This document shows, one piece after another, positions 5,002 to 5,393 of a stretch of DNA of 5,393 nt. Below the pieces are notes generated by a model. It was not told the DNA's origin and did no database searches. It saw only the letters and a list, made by a program, of their open reading frames with translations. Source of the DNA: JAXDLK01 sp034666665 (GTDB taxonomy: Bacteria; Desulfobacterota; Binatia; JACPRU01). Each line of letters starts with the position of its first letter. The first letter of the stretch is position 1. The stretch lies in the NCBI GenBank assembly GCA_034666665.1, contig JAXDLK010000076.1, positions 1 to 5,393 of the forward strand, in the 5' to 3' direction. Made by a program: the position numbers and the translations under genes.

Positions 5002-5393
5002 ATGACCCTGGTCACCATCGTCCACGTCGTCGCCTGCGTTTTCTTGATCCTGGTCGTGCTCCTGCAGCAGGGCAAAGGCGCGGACATGGGTGCCGTCTTC
5101 GGGGGCGGCGGCGGTTCGACCATCTTCGGCGCGAGCGGAGCCGGAAACCTCCTGACGAAGCTCACCACCGGCACCGCGGTGATCTTCTTCGTGACGTCGC
5201 TGGTGCTCGCGTGGAGCTCGCTCCACCGCACGCAGGCGACGGTGTTCGACAGTGCCGTGCCGGGTCCCCCTCCGGCGGGGCTGACGGACGCGCCCGTGCC
5301 GTCGACGAAGGACGGCGCGCCGGCACCGCCCGCGGCGAAGCTGCCGCCGGCGGACGCGGCGAAAGCCGTCACGCCGGCGATCGCGGCGCCCGC
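5002..5393 (+). CDS. secG: SecG preprotein translocase subunit, 3' end cut by the window
   Basis: SecG is the small accessory subunit of the inner-membrane SecYEG channel and helps SecA-driven export. The frame runs from an ATG at 5002 to the window edge with no stop, giving 130 residues so far. Two membrane helices lie at about residues 3-22 and 56-73. The loop between them holds the family hallmark LLQQGKGADMGAVFGG (20-35), followed by the FGASGAGNLLTKLTT segment (42-56). After residue 80 the protein becomes Ala/Pro rich with scattered Lys and Asp, a low-complexity tail of at least 50 residues. Many SecG proteins end near residue 75-110, so this one is long. It follows tpiA by 30 bases with no terminator between. 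secG after tpiA is a known arrangement in several phyla and supports the call. Confidence 0.93.
   Translation, partial: MTLVTIVHVVACVFLILVVLLQQGKGADMGAVFGGGGGSTIFGASGAGNLLTKLTTGTAVIFFVTSLVLAWSSLHRTQATVFDSAVPGPPPAGLTDAPVPSTKDGAPAPPAAKLPPADAAKAVTPAIAAP

Noticed and set aside
1..5393. Searched for CRISPR repeats, insertion-sequence ends, attachment sites, tRNA genes, riboswitches and defence genes.
   Set aside because: The window is filled by seven confident housekeeping genes with only short intergenic gaps, and nothing matching these features was seen.

Overview
The window is GC-rich (estimated by eye at about two thirds G+C), densely packed bacterial chromosomal DNA with a strong G/C third-position bias. 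It holds two divergent housekeeping operons. No mobile element, CRISPR array, RNA gene or phage-like feature was seen. A Tol system shows a diderm (outer-membrane) bacterium. The TolA with a lysine/alanine helix, the gap-pgk-tpiA-secG order and the base composition would fit Myxococcota, Desulfobacterota, Binatota or similar uncultured diderm lineages. The phylum cannot be fixed without a search.

Left arm, minus strand (about 1-1865): tolQ, tolR and a 5'-complete but 3'-truncated tolA. These encode the proton-driven inner-membrane motor and periplasm-spanning arm of the Tol-Pal envelope system. tolR and tolA overlap by four bases. tolB and pal would be expected beyond the left edge.

Centre (1866-2011): a 146-base divergent intergenic region. 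It holds a fair sigma70-like promoter candidate for tolQ, a weak -35-like element facing gap, a small GC hairpin, a 10-bp tandem repeat and a strong ribosome binding site for gap.

Right arm, plus strand (2012-5393): gap, pgk, tpiA and a truncated secG. The first three encode consecutive or linked glycolytic/gluconeogenic enzymes: triosephosphate isomerase feeds glyceraldehyde-3-phosphate to GAPDH, whose 1,3-bisphosphoglycerate is used by phosphoglycerate kinase. pgk and tpiA overlap by four bases. secG encodes a small SecYEG translocon subunit and follows tpiA by 30 bases. No terminator is visible between these genes, so one transcript is likely.

Every catalytic residue I looked for is present, and I see no frameshift or pseudogene. 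I found no evidence for a new biological system. The points worth a second look are modest: a possible leaderless tolQ transcript, an in-frame tolQ-tolR junction, an 11-residue repeat in TolA and a long Ala/Pro-rich tail on SecG. No gene-free stretch exceeds 300 bases.
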